The notes beneath the pieces were generated by a model that saw only the letters and a list, made by a program, of their open reading frames with translations, ran no database searches and had not been told where the DNA came from. DNA of 32,770 bases, taken from contig JAEWYQ010000055.1 in assembly GCA_023395555.1 (NCBI GenBank), positions 1-32,770 on the forward strand, written 5' to 3'. Shown in pieces: positions 25,120 to 32,770 of this stretch (position 1 is the stretch's first letter; every line of letters begins with the position of its first letter). Origin of the DNA: Bacillota bacterium (lineage in GTDB: Bacteria > Bacillota > Clostridia > Lachnospirales > Lachnospiraceae). The position numbers and the translations under genes are program-made.

Positions 25120-27668
25120 ACCATTTGCAGGGGATGTTTACCACTGTTCTGAACATGAGCATCACGGCCTCCTATGTGGCCGTCGGAATTGTTTTTATTC
25201 GGATCCTTCTGAAGAAAGCCCCGAAGATATTCTCCTATGTTATATGGGCGGTGCTATTGTTCCGCCTTATCTGCCCATTCTCCTTCAGTACATCCTTCAG
25301 CTTCCTGGGGCTGTTGAATGTGAAGTCCCAGAATGGCATGAGCGTACTGGAGTATGTACCGCGTGATATTAGGGCGGTGCAGGCACCTGCGACACAAAAC
25401 GATATCAGCAGTCTGGATAGTCCGGATAGCGCGGATAGCCCGGACAGTGCGGTGGGGGCACCCTTGCCCCGGACTATGCCAATTGCAAGTGCGAATCCCG
25501 TACAGATGTGGATGGATGCTTTAAGTCTTATCTGGCTTGCAGGGATGGTTGTACTGTTCTGTTCCAGTGTCATCGTATATATAAAAACAAAAAGACGGCT
25601 TCTGACAGCCACTCTAATCAGGGACAATATTTATGAGTCGGACCGGATCGGAACCGCTTTGGTCTGTGGCTTCCTCCATCCGAAAATATATGTGCCCCTG
25701 GGTGTGGAAGAGCCTCATCTTTCCTATATACTGGAGCATGAGCGCACTCATATCCGCCGGAGGGATTATCTTATCAAGCCCCTTGCTTTTTTGACCCTCA
25801 TCCTTCACTGGTTTAACCCTCTTATGTGGTTGTCCTTTGCCCTTATGAGCCGGGACATGGAGATGTCTTGTGATGAAAGCGTTCTGCATAAGATGGGCTG
25901 GGACGCCAGAGGAGGTTATTCCAGCTCCCTGCTATCGCTTTCCGTAAGGGGAAGCGGACTTTTTGCAGCGAATCCTCTGGCTTTTGGCGAAAGTCATGTG
26001 AAGGTACGGATTAAGAATGTGCTGAACTATAGAAAACCTGTTTTTTGGATGGTGATTGCTTCTGTCATTATCTTAAGCGGTGCCGGTATTGCTTTTCTGA
26101 CCAATCCAATTGGCGATGAGCAGGATTTATCCTTCCTGAAACCGGGTAATCTGTTATCTCTCATAGGGGAGCAGGAGCAGGTGAAAATAGAATCATCGAA
26201 ATACGGCAATACATTTATCTCAGGCAGAGAGTTTGCAAGATGGCTGGATACTGCTGAAAACCAATGGACAATAGTAAAAGTTGTCTCCCATGAACTTTCC
26301 CCTTCCATCATTATTCATGTGAACGATGAGGTAAGAAATGAAATTCATTTTTTTACATCTGATCCCGCGATTGCCAAGGTTCTGTATCAAGATGAATACC
26401 GGTATTATAAGATTCCGGAAGAGGATTATTCCGCGATAGCAGCTATGGCCGAATTAAGCTATCCCAATATTCAAAGCATAACGTTTACGGAGCAGGAGGG
26501 CGGAAATATTAATGAACCGGTCAACATTACCGACAGTATGGCAATCATGCGGATGGCCGTTCTTATGCAAAGCGGCGAGAAGTACCGTCCATCCCTGCTT
26601 TTTGATTCAACCCAGAACGATGTTCCTCCTGTGCCCGACTATATTCGGGTTGAAATGAGCGGGGACGAAGCATACGCTTCCTATTTTCTCTACACAGAGG
26701 ACGAAAAAAGTTATTATATTGATAGACCATATGATCACATCAATAAGATTGAATTTGATACTCTGCAATCTATTATTACTATACTCACAGATAACGGAAA
26801 CGGGCTGCCGCAAGATCAGACAGGGGAAGATCAGACCAGGTCAGATCAGGTAGGGCAAGATCAGAACGTACAAGACCAGAATGGATTCGATGTGGAAAGC
26901 AACTTGTCTGTCATCATGTCATCGCCGAAGACATCTTCCAATCCCCAGGATTATATCCGTGCCCATGACAGGGAATATGAAGAGTTCTTCAAATATGGCG
27001 GTGAGGATGCCCTGCAATATATGCTGGCCCAATTTGGAGCCGGTAATGCCGAGGGGCTGCGGGGCCAGATCATGATGCTGCTGTGTAAAGAGCTTTTAGG
27101 CGTGCGAAATAATGTCACCGATGAAACCCTGTCTCCCCAGGAATGGTATGATGCCCTATCCATCCGCCAGGAGATTATTCTCCCGAATTACCAGTATGAT
27201 GGTCAGGACCCGATTGAAAAACTTGTCTATGCTGTGGAAAGTGAGAAAAATTCAGATCCTGAAAGAGGAGGCTTCATCGTGGTTGCACCTAAAATTTATG
27301 AAATCTATGAGGAGGAGGACCGGCTCAAGGTCTTTGCAGCAACCTATCATGTAAGATATAAGCTTTTTGACAATGTTTTATCGAGGGAAGGCGGCAGCAT
27401 TATTCAGGCAGCAATCACCTATCGCAGGGAAGATAGCGGCAATTATGTCCTGGAGGAATACCGGAAGGCGGGAGATGGTTCGGAATTTGGGCCATCGATC
27501 AGGGAATATTGTACGATGCCTGTATCCGGGAAGAAAATCAAAGGGCTTGCGGACAGAATCCTCAAGGAATACGGGGACATAGAGGAGCTTAAGACCTTGA
27601 TGGAGGATAATCTGCTGAAACATTTAAAGAAACACGGGATTACAGATGTTGAGCTTGAAATGAAATAA
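25116..27668 (+). CDS. BlaR1-like M56 metallopeptidase with unusual sensor region
   Basis: This membrane sensor-protease (850 residues) has N-terminal hydrophobic segments, a cytoplasmic M56 zinc peptidase with HERTH (His208, Glu209, His212) and the third-ligand region DMEMSCDESVL, and a last membrane segment near residues 307-330. The roughly 520 residues outside do not show the penicillin-binding SxxK/SxN/KTG pattern of classical BlaR1, so the inducer is probably not a beta-lactam. Two short repeats interrupt it: SPDSADSPDSA (residues 102-112, 9-bp DNA units) and five XDQXX units (near residues 566-590). The C-terminal part past about residue 600 is unassigned. It is coupled to the BlaI gene and closed by a strong terminator. 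Confidence 0.88.
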   Translation: MNHLQGMFTTVLNMSITASYVAVGIVFIRILLKKAPKIFSYVIWAVLLFRLICPFSFSTSFSFLGLLNVKSQNGMSVLEYVPRDIRAVQAPATQNDISSLDSPDSADSPDSAVGAPLPRTMPIASANPVQMWMDALSLIWLAGMVVLFCSSVIVYIKTKRRLLTATLIRDNIYESDRIGTALVCGFLHPKIYVPLGVEEPHLSYILEHERTHIRRRDYLIKPLAFLTLILHWFNPLMWLSFALMSRDMEMSCDESVLHKMGWDARGGYSSSLLSLSVRGSGLFAANPLAFGESHVKVRIKNVLNYRKPVFWMVIASVIILSGAGIAFLTNPIGDEQDLSFLKPGNLLSLIGEQEQVKIESSKYGNTFISGREFARWLDTAENQWTIVKVVSHELSPSIIIHVNDEVRNEIHFFTSDPAIAKVLYQDEYRYYKIPEEDYSAIAAMAELSYPNIQSITFTEQEGGNINEPVNITDSMAIMRMAVLMQSGEKYRPSLLFDSTQNDVPPVPDYIRVEMSGDEAYASYFLYTEDEKSYYIDRPYDHINKIEFDTLQSIITILTDNGNGLPQDQTGEDQTRSDQVGQDQNVQDQNGFDVESNLSVIMSSPKTSSNPQDYIRAHDREYEEFFKYGGEDALQYMLAQFGAGNAEGLRGQIMMLLCKELLGVRNNVTDETLSPQEWYDALSIRQEIILPNYQYDGQDPIEKLVYAVESEKNSDPERGGFIVVAPKIYEIYEEEDRLKVFAATYHVRYKLFDNVLSREGGSIIQAAITYRREDSGNYVLEEYRKAGDGSEFGPSIREYCTMPVSGKKIKGLADRILKEYGDIEELKTLMEDNLLKHLKKHGITDVELEMK
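25413..25451 (+). repeat. 9-bp coding tandem repeat in the BlaR1-like gene
   Basis: Units of the type GGATAGTCC, GGATAGCGC, GGATAGCCC and GGACAGTGC follow one another and encode alternating Ser-Pro-Asp and Ser-Ala-Asp between two membrane segments. Unit length is a multiple of three, so copy changes keep the frame. Confidence 0.65.
26811..26885 (+). repeat. 15-bp coding tandem repeat in the BlaR1-like gene
   Basis: Five 15-bp units encode QDQTG, EDQTR, SDQVG, QDQNV and QDQNG. They form a hydrophilic linker between two parts of the extracellular region. Confidence 0.75.
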
Positions 27669-27693
27669 ATATATAAGGTTCAGGCTGTATATG

Positions 27694-27728
27694 AAAAAAG
27701 CTTCTTCGGTGCTCGAAGAAGCTTTTTT
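27694..27728 (+). terminator. Strong Rho-independent terminator
   Basis: AAAAAAGCTTCTTCG pairs perfectly with CGAAGAAGCTTTTTT around a 5-nt loop. It closes the BlaI/BlaR1-like operon. Confidence 0.92.
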
Positions 27729-27858
27729 GAACATAGTACAGTATACACCTTACCATAAATGAAAATAAAAGTCTAGTAAAAATTTTGATACACAGTACAA
27801 TTGAATTACCCCTTAAAAAGGGAATTAAAAGGAGATGAATGCAAGGAGGTATAAGGAT

Positions 27859-28335
27859 ATGGTAAGCTTAAGAAAGATTACATTGGATAATAGGAGGGAG
27901 CTGTTCCGGCTGGAGGTTGCCAAGGAACAGCAGCAATATGTTGCATCAAATTTATCGAGTGTTGCATCCTGTTATGTATTGGCAACCAATGGAGGGCGCC
28001 CGATGCCCTTTGCTATCTATGCGGAGGAGCAAATGGTGGGTTTTGTTATGATTGTTTATGGGAATACTGGATATGACCAGCCTGAGATGGCGGAGAATAA
28101 TTATTGCATCCTGCGTCTGATGATAGGGCAGCAGTATCAGGGGAAGGGGTATGGCCGTGAGGCAATGACAAGAATAATGGAGTATATCCGTACCTTTCCG
28201 GCAGGGCAGGCCCGGTATTGCTGGATCCCTTATGAAGCAGATAATATAGTAGCTAAAAAACTATATGAAAGCTTTGGTTTTCGCGACAGCGGCGAGGTAT
28301 ACAATAATGAGCCGATCACCGTCTTAGCGCTGTAA
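27859..28335 (+). CDS. GNAT-family N-acetyltransferase
   Basis: This is an acetyl-CoA-dependent acetyltransferase of about 158 residues. Motif A is clear (ILRLMIGQQYQGKGYGREAM, with the Q-x-x-G-x-G/A-type loop QGKGYG), followed by YCWIPYEADNIVAKKLYESF and GFRDSGE, which close the fold. It resembles the spermidine/diamine-type (SpeG/PaiA-like) branch, but the substrate cannot be read. The ATG at 27859 is preferred over 27835 because AAGGAGGT lies 8 nt upstream. It is a single-gene unit after a strong terminator. Confidence 0.92.
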   Translation: MVSLRKITLDNRRELFRLEVAKEQQQYVASNLSSVASCYVLATNGGRPMPFAIYAEEQMVGFVMIVYGNTGYDQPEMAENNYCILRLMIGQQYQGKGYGREAMTRIMEYIRTFPAGQARYCWIPYEADNIVAKKLYESFGFRDSGEVYNNEPITVLAL

Positions 28336-28499
28336 GTTTTATTTAATCTCATTTTATTATATAATGGAAATATTCTTATGAAGCATGTATAATAAAGAAA
28401 AGCCTTGGACGGCAGTTACGCATACCGGGCTGCTATCGTTTTGCCGGAACGGATGGACGTAGGTGTTATGGACTGAGATATGGAAAGGAAGGACTTGGG

Positions 28500-28811
28500 A
28501 TGAGAGTTATTATGTATGGCACCGGCATTTGTCCGGATTGTGTGGAAGCGAAGGAGATGCTGGAGAAGCAGCCGGAGATCGAACTGGATTACAGGGATAT
28601 CACCAGGGATATAAAGACATTGAAGGAGTTCCTGGCCTTCCGGGATCATGACAGCCTGTTCGGGCCGGTCATTCAGGAAGGCCGGGTTGGAATTCCTTTC
28701 TTCCAACTGGAGGATGGGACAAAGACCTTTGAGACATCTGATATTATTGGAGGATGCAGCGTTGGAAATCCGGTGTCATCTTGTTCCTTGGACGGGAAAG
28801 GTCATTGTTGA
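28500..28811 (+). CDS. Glutaredoxin-like protein
   Basis: This 103-residue thioredoxin-fold protein has the redox motif CPDC at residues 11-14 after MRVIMYGTGI, then a glutaredoxin-like order of beta strand and helix (IELDYRDITRDIKTLKEFLA, then VGIPFFQLEDG with the cis-Pro). The C-terminus carries three more Cys (GGCSV, SSCS, GHC), which may bind metal or act in redox relay. AAGGAAGG precedes the ATG. The 164 bp before the gene (28336-28499) hold AT-rich promoter-like TATAAT matches but no gene that I can support. Confidence 0.85.
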   Translation: MRVIMYGTGICPDCVEAKEMLEKQPEIELDYRDITRDIKTLKEFLAFRDHDSLFGPVIQEGRVGIPFFQLEDGTKTFETSDIIGGCSVGNPVSSCSLDGKGHC

Positions 28812-28858
28812 TCAATGCGGCGCTTGAATTATGAAAGGATTGAAAGGAGAGAAGTGAT

Positions 28859-29749
28859 ATGCAAAAAATCGTTCCTCATTTATGGTATGATAAGGAGGCA
28901 GCAGAGGCTGCCAATTGGTATGTCAGCCTGTTTGAAGATTCCAAAATACTGAACATCACAAAGATGCATAATACTCCCTCCGGAGATGTGGATCAGTTGG
29001 ATTTTCAGCTTGCGGGCCTTCGCTTCTCGGCCATCAGTGCCGGTCCTTATTTTAAACTTAATCCGTCCATTACCTTGATGGCAGCCTGTGACACAAAGGA
29101 GGAGGTTGACCGTTTATATAATACCTTGTCAGAGGGCGGCTCAGAACTTATGCCGCTGGGAGAGTATCCCTTCAGCAAATGGTATGCGTGGATTGAGGAT
29201 AAGTATGGCTTGGGCTGGCAGCTAATGCTGGTAGAAGACAGAAAGGAGCACCAAAGAATCAGACCCTGTCTATTATTTAGTGATACGGCATGCGGCCAGG
29301 CTGAGGAAGCAGTTGATTTTTATACTGCGGTATTTGAAGATGTCCATAAGGGATTTATACACCGCTATGGTGACGGTGAAGCGATGGATCACAGGGCAAA
29401 GTTAAATTATGGGGAATTAAATATCTTTGGAACGCAGTTTGTTGTTATGGATCATGGGTTTGGAGGAGACTTTACGTTTAATGAAGCCTTTTCCTTTATG
29501 GTTTTATGTGATACTCAGGATGAAATTGATTATTACTGGGACAAGCTGTCCCATGATCCGGAAGCGGAGCAGTGCGGATGGGTGAAGGACCAATATGGCT
29601 TATCCTGGCAGATTGTCCCTGCTGAAATGGATGAAATAATGTTTCATGGGAGTGAGGAGGAAGTCAGACGTGTGACGGAAGCTGTCTTACAGATGAAGAA
29701 ATTTGATCTGGCAGCTTTGAAAAAAGCCCGTTTACATCCTGGCGCGTAA
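28859..29749 (+). CDS. Two-domain VOC/PhnB-like protein
   Basis: This 296-residue protein holds two tandem vicinal-oxygen-chelate domains of the PhnB / 3-demethylubiquinone-methyltransferase-like type (Pfam-style 3-dmu-9_3-mt). Each half has the opening with a planned Trp or Phe (PHLWYDKEAAEAANWYVSLF; then PCLLFSDTACGQAEEAVDFY) and the closing block (DKYGLGWQLML; then DQYGLSWQIVP). Such proteins are widespread and mostly without known substrate. AAAGGAGAG lies before the ATG. It may form a loose run with the glutaredoxin-like gene, 47 bp upstream. Confidence 0.9.
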   Translation: MQKIVPHLWYDKEAAEAANWYVSLFEDSKILNITKMHNTPSGDVDQLDFQLAGLRFSAISAGPYFKLNPSITLMAACDTKEEVDRLYNTLSEGGSELMPLGEYPFSKWYAWIEDKYGLGWQLMLVEDRKEHQRIRPCLLFSDTACGQAEEAVDFYTAVFEDVHKGFIHRYGDGEAMDHRAKLNYGELNIFGTQFVVMDHGFGGDFTFNEAFSFMVLCDTQDEIDYYWDKLSHDPEAEQCGWVKDQYGLSWQIVPAEMDEIMFHGSEEEVRRVTEAVLQMKKFDLAALKKARLHPGA

Positions 29750-29806
29750 TATCATAGCATAATCACAGGTGATGATACGAGTAAAAACAGTCGGAGAATT
29801 TAAAGA

Positions 29807-30499
29807 ATGAACAAAATCATAATATTAGATATAAAATTTAAATTTGGTAACACAGAGGATATAATACATCCGGTTGTATTAATTGATGATGTGAATATGG
29901 TTCTGGTTGACTGCGGATATACCGGTTTTCTTGCATTGATTGAACAGGCAATGAAGGAGAAGGATATTCGTTGCAAGGATCTGACCCATGTTTTGATTAC
30001 ACACCAGGATCATGATCATATGGGAGCATTATATGAATTAAAACAAAAGTATCCGCAGGTACAGGTTGTTGCGGGGAAAAGGGAAGCGGCATATGTTTCC
30101 GGTCAATATAAATCCCTGCGATTAAAACAGGCGGAGGAAATGCAGAGTAACTTACCGGAGGAACAAAAGGCCTTTGGATTGGAGTTCTGTAATATTTTAA
30201 AGAATGTCCGGCCCGTTGACGTGGATTTTGAAGTTCGGGATGGGGATTATCTTGATTGGTGCGGGGGATGTACCATCCTTGAGACGCCGGGGCATACACC
30301 GGGACATATCTCCGTTTATGTAAATCAGAAACAGGTTATGATTGCCGGGGATGCGGCGGTGATGGAAGATGGAAAGCTGGTAATTGCTAATCCCCAATTT
30401 ACATTAGATCCGGAAGAAGCCGAAGTGTCGCTGCAAAGAATTATGAAGTACGGAGCAGAAGAAATCATCTGCTATCATGGCGGCATCTTTGTGCCCTAA
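29807..30499 (+). CDS. Metallo-beta-lactamase-fold hydrolase
   Basis: This 230-residue MBL-fold hydrolase has a metal-binding motif THQDHDHMG (His66, Asp68, Asp70, His71), a variant of HxHxDH with Asp in the third place, as in many Clostridia homologues. The later ligands are in ETPGHTPGHIS (His) and MIAGDAAV (Asp), and a C-terminal His in ICYHGG. The fold is intact and the length normal. Activity is probably that of a thiolesterase or lactonase type enzyme, but this is not certain. It has only a weak ribosome binding site (GGAGAATTTAAAGA). Confidence 0.88.
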   Translation: MNKIIILDIKFKFGNTEDIIHPVVLIDDVNMVLVDCGYTGFLALIEQAMKEKDIRCKDLTHVLITHQDHDHMGALYELKQKYPQVQVVAGKREAAYVSGQYKSLRLKQAEEMQSNLPEEQKAFGLEFCNILKNVRPVDVDFEVRDGDYLDWCGGCTILETPGHTPGHISVYVNQKQVMIAGDAAVMEDGKLVIANPQFTLDPEEAEVSLQRIMKYGAEEIICYHGGIFVP

Positions 30500-30530
30500 G
30501 CCTGGGGCAGGGCTGATGGGGAAGAGGCGT

Positions 30531-31052
30531 CTATTCGTCGAAGAGTACGCCGGATTTTGATACCTCCGGTATGGTACAGCGGGTTGCGTCAAAACAGCAT
30601 GGCCTTTTATCACCCTTTTGTAATTTAGAGCATGCCACAGCAATCCTTTTCTGACGGGTTGCCGGATTCTCGGTTGACCGTATCCATCGAAGCCATTCCC
30701 ACCGAGCTTTTACCGTGATAGCATTCCATTGGGGTGTTAGATCTGCCTTTATAATTGCCTCCATAATATCCGCAGGCATCTCAGGCTCTGGCCATTCTTC
30801 GATGGGGTCTATATGGAAGGATGCGGTCTGACCGGATACTATTCCTGTTTCTTCCATTAGTTTATCGCTTATTTCAAACCAATGGCTTCCTTTACCGTCA
30901 GGTTCCAATGGAGCTTTGAAGGCAATACCATTCATTGTTCCCTGCATCATGACCATACCGCGGGAGGGAAGCATTTGGCTGGAGCTTAAAGGGATTTTTA
31001 TGATGTTCCGTGTGTCAATTGATGACAGGGCTGCTTTGAAAACAATACTCAT
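30531..31052 (-). CDS. YdeI/DUF1905-family protein
   Basis: This 173-residue protein joins a DUF1905-like beta-barrel N-terminal half (SIVFKAALSSIDTRNIIKI, then GIAFKAPLEPDGKGSHWFEI) and a YdeI/OmpD-associated-type helical C-terminal half (WNAITVKARWEWLRWIRSTE, then RQKRIAVACSKLQKGDKRPC). The family's role is not settled. GGAGCTT lies before the ATG on the minus strand. It is convergent with the MBL-fold gene, 31 bp away, with no clear shared terminator. Confidence 0.85.
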   Translation of the reverse strand: MSIVFKAALSSIDTRNIIKIPLSSSQMLPSRGMVMMQGTMNGIAFKAPLEPDGKGSHWFEISDKLMEETGIVSGQTASFHIDPIEEWPEPEMPADIMEAIIKADLTPQWNAITVKARWEWLRWIRSTENPATRQKRIAVACSKLQKGDKRPCCFDATRCTIPEVSKSGVLFDE

Positions 31053-31090
31053 ATGTTAAGCTCCTTTCGTGTGATTGGGGGGGAGCATTG

Positions 31091-31198
31091 TAGATACAGT
31101 TATTCTTATGATCCATGTTACAGGAACAAAACCTGCATTCCCATAATTGTGGTATACAATTTAGACGAAGTTATTCTTATAGTCTATATTACCACAAT
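31091..31198. repeat. Imperfect direct repeats and inverted repeat upstream of the APH-like gene
   Basis: Two imperfect 31-bp direct repeats (31091-31121 and 31162-31192, 71 bp apart) share the core AGTTATTCTTAT. The second is enclosed in a dyad: ATTGTGGTA (31146-31154) with TACCACAAT (31190-31198), and TAGAC (31162-31166) with GTCTA (31182-31186). They fill the intergenic stretch 31053-31262 between divergent genes and may be operators or a leader structure. No gene is supported there. Confidence 0.6.
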
Positions 31199-31262
31199 GA
31201 TCCTGGCCGGGTAAATAATAATTATTATCAAATTAGAACAGAAGCTCATACGGAGGTACAAA

Positions 31263-32243
31263 ATGAAGATTACACTGTTACATACAGAAGAGGATAAACT
31301 GCAAAAGCCGGTTACACAGGAACAGCTTCACGCCATGTGCGGCACGGCATTTTGCGGAAAGCCGGTAACAGAAGTGCAGGAAATTGCCGGAGGATTTTTT
31401 AACAATACATTTTTGGTATACGCAGCCGGAGAAAAGTTTATTCTGCGTGTATCTCCGCATAGCAGTGTACATATGAGTCTGTACGAGCGGGCGCTGATGC
31501 GCAGGGAATACAATATCCAGCCTTATTTCATGCCCATGGGTGATTTCTTTCCCAAAACGGTTTTCGCTGATTTTACCCGAAGAATTTGTGACAGGGATTA
31601 TGTCGTGCAGACTTTTTTGGAAGGAGCGAATTGGGAAGAGATGAAAGAACAGCTTTCCCAGGAAGAAAATGATCGAATCTGGTATGAAATTGGCTCAATT
31701 GCAAAAGAAATCAGCAGCATCACCTCTGACCGGTTTGGACCGCCTGCTCCTGCCGAACAATTCTCCGCATGGGGAAGCTATCTTATGGCCTATCTCTCCG
31801 GTATGCGGGCCGATATGGCTGAAATGGGTTATGTATATTCTCAAGTGGATGGTTTTATAGATTTGGCTGAAAGCTATATGGAGGTACTCAACTCAGTGGA
31901 TAAGCCCCGGCTGGTTCATGGTGATCTGTGGGAGAAAAACATCCTCATTAGTAAAGACAATGGAAAATGGCATGTCAGTGGGATATTGGACTCGGAACGT
32001 GCCTATTGGGGGGATGAAATATCCGAATGGATACATTCCTTTATTAAGGTCTCACCATCGTATTGGGATGGATATGGGAAGTTATTCTGTCCGGAACATA
32101 GAGAATTGCGTCGATCGCTCTACCGGGGTGTGGATCATGTTATGGCGGCGACTGAGTGCCGTTTGCGTGACAATAATGATCCTGCATGGGCAATGAAGAA
32201 TCTGGAAAAGATAATGGAGGAATTGAAAACCTTTCGTTTATAA
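31263..32243 (+). CDS. Aminoglycoside-phosphotransferase-family kinase
   Basis: This 326-residue kinase-like protein of the APH/choline-kinase fold has an N-lobe with EIAGGFFNNTFLVY and the nucleotide-binding KFILRVSP, the catalytic loop RLVHGDLWEKNILIS (His-Gly-Asp and Asn) and the metal Asp in GILDSERAYWGD. The family phosphorylates antibiotics or small hydroxyl metabolites. Nothing here identifies an antibiotic, and the name does not by itself imply resistance. GGAGG lies before the ATG. It is divergent from the YdeI-like gene, with repeats between them. Confidence 0.88.
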   Translation: MKITLLHTEEDKLQKPVTQEQLHAMCGTAFCGKPVTEVQEIAGGFFNNTFLVYAAGEKFILRVSPHSSVHMSLYERALMRREYNIQPYFMPMGDFFPKTVFADFTRRICDRDYVVQTFLEGANWEEMKEQLSQEENDRIWYEIGSIAKEISSITSDRFGPPAPAEQFSAWGSYLMAYLSGMRADMAEMGYVYSQVDGFIDLAESYMEVLNSVDKPRLVHGDLWEKNILISKDNGKWHVSGILDSERAYWGDEISEWIHSFIKVSPSYWDGYGKLFCPEHRELRRSLYRGVDHVMAATECRLRDNNDPAWAMKNLEKIMEELKTFRL

Positions 32244-32299
32244 TTGAATTGAGTAGGTGGATTGGTCAATATCTATAGGGTTGCTAATTCGTTAATTGC

Positions 32300-32348
32300 T
32301 TGGTGCGAATGTGAAGTGATCATAAAAACCCAAGGAGATTCGCACCAA
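32300..32348. repeat. 11-bp perfect inverted repeat downstream of the APH-like gene
   Basis: TTGGTGCGAAT (32300-32310) and ATTCGCACCAA (32338-32348) form a perfect 11-bp dyad around 27 nt. It lies 57 bp past the APH-like stop and is followed by an A-run rather than a T-run, so it is not a standard terminator for that gene. The remainder of 32244-32470 is AT-rich and could include the CRISPR leader. Confidence 0.6.
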
Positions 32349-32470
32349 AAAAATAAACAAAAGTTAAGAATAAATTAGTTTGTAAGTAAAAGTTGTGATC
32401 TATAATGATGTTAAGCACAATATGCATAAATATTCTAAATTATGTAGCAGAAATTTTGTGTGTATTTGCT

Positions 32471-32640
32471 GTCATCGCCCGTAAGGGCGATGTGGATTGA
32501 AATAAATTGCCACGGAAACAAGTCCCTTTAATCTCCCGTCATCGCCCGTAAGGGCGGTGTGGATTGAAATAAAACGCATGACAATTATAAATTAACAATG
32601 TCACAACGTCATCGCCCGTAAGGGCGGTGTGGATTGAAAT
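32471..32640 (+). CRISPR. Three-repeat CRISPR array, type I-C-like
   Basis: Three 33-bp repeats (32471-32503, 32538-32570, 32608-32640) begin GTCATCGCCC, carry the short palindrome CGCCC-GTAA-GGGCG and end TGTGGATTGAAAT. The GTGGATTGAAA(T/C) end is typical of type I-C repeats. Spacers are 34 and 37 bp and differ. The first repeat has one change (A for G at position 20). The repeat orientation predicts a leader on the left (AT-rich 32349-32470). The following 130 bp to the window end hold no further repeat. No cas gene is visible in the window. Confidence 0.93.
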
Positions 32641-32770
32641 AAGAAGCAATTTGGTGATATGTCAAGAAGCAAATGAAAAAGATTTCATATGATTTTCAGA
32701 CAAAAGGGTAACTTTAATAAACCTTACATCTACTTAAAATGTAAGATGGAAGATATTGCTATTGATTACC

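Noticed and set aside
28336..28499. Gene remnant before the glutaredoxin-like gene
   Set aside because: A short frame (AYRAAIVLPERMDVGVMD) reads plausibly but has no start and no family I can name; too short to support.
31115..31297. 60-codon frame running through the repeats into the APH-like gene
   Set aside because: No ribosome binding site; the translated sequence derives from the direct and inverted repeats.

Overview
The window looks like chromosome from a low-to-mid-GC Gram-positive anaerobe of the Clostridia, most likely Lachnospiraceae. The grounds are strong AAGGAGG-type ribosome binding sites, sigma-A-like promoters, a BlaI/BlaR1-type pair, a lipoprotein signal peptide, many Clostridia-type small families (TIGR04076, DUF6774-like, DUF2785) and a type I-C-like CRISPR repeat. 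The taxonomic call is inference; no rRNA or tRNA gene is visible.

Left part (1-6.2 kb) is a worn accessory or defence region. It holds a McrB (5' end outside the window) and McrC pair of a type IV restriction system, a catalase gene that has lost its 3' half next to mcrC, an FRG-domain protein with no convincing start codon behind a T-rich tandem tract, a DUF2785 gene that appears cut short, and a small ArsC-like thioredoxin-fold protein. Then (6.2-9.5 kb) come housekeeping-type genes: a cold-shock protein with a structured leader, a tiny DUF6774-like protein, a phosphoribosyltransferase plus NCS2 purine/pyrimidine permease operon, and a Nudix hydrolase.

Middle part: an AraC regulator is divergent from two large intracellular glycosidases (GH106-like and GH38/DUF5054-like; 9.5-16.2 kb), which form a carbohydrate-use unit ending in a 17-codon translationally coupled remnant. 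A TetR regulator is followed by a decayed short-chain dehydrogenase (16.4-17.9 kb). The most interesting block is 17.9-23.1 kb. A good promoter reads into a Nudix/NrtR-like regulator, a 716-residue protein with a large unassigned N-terminal region and a C-terminal methyltransferase, an SPFH/band-7 protein without a membrane segment, and a NAD-kinase-fold protein with an altered GGDGT motif. The last two genes overlap by 4 bp. I see a co-transcribed four-gene cassette linked to NAD or ADP-ribose whose joint function I do not recognise.

Right part (23.3-32.8 kb) has a GH43 lipoprotein preceded by a 14-16 bp tandem repeat, a TIGR04076 protein, a BlaI/BlaR1-like pair with operator palindromes but no beta-lactamase and a replaced sensor domain, then small enzymes (GNAT, glutaredoxin-like, two-domain VOC, metallo-beta-lactamase fold, YdeI-like, APH-family kinase). 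The window ends with a three-repeat CRISPR array with no cas gene in view.
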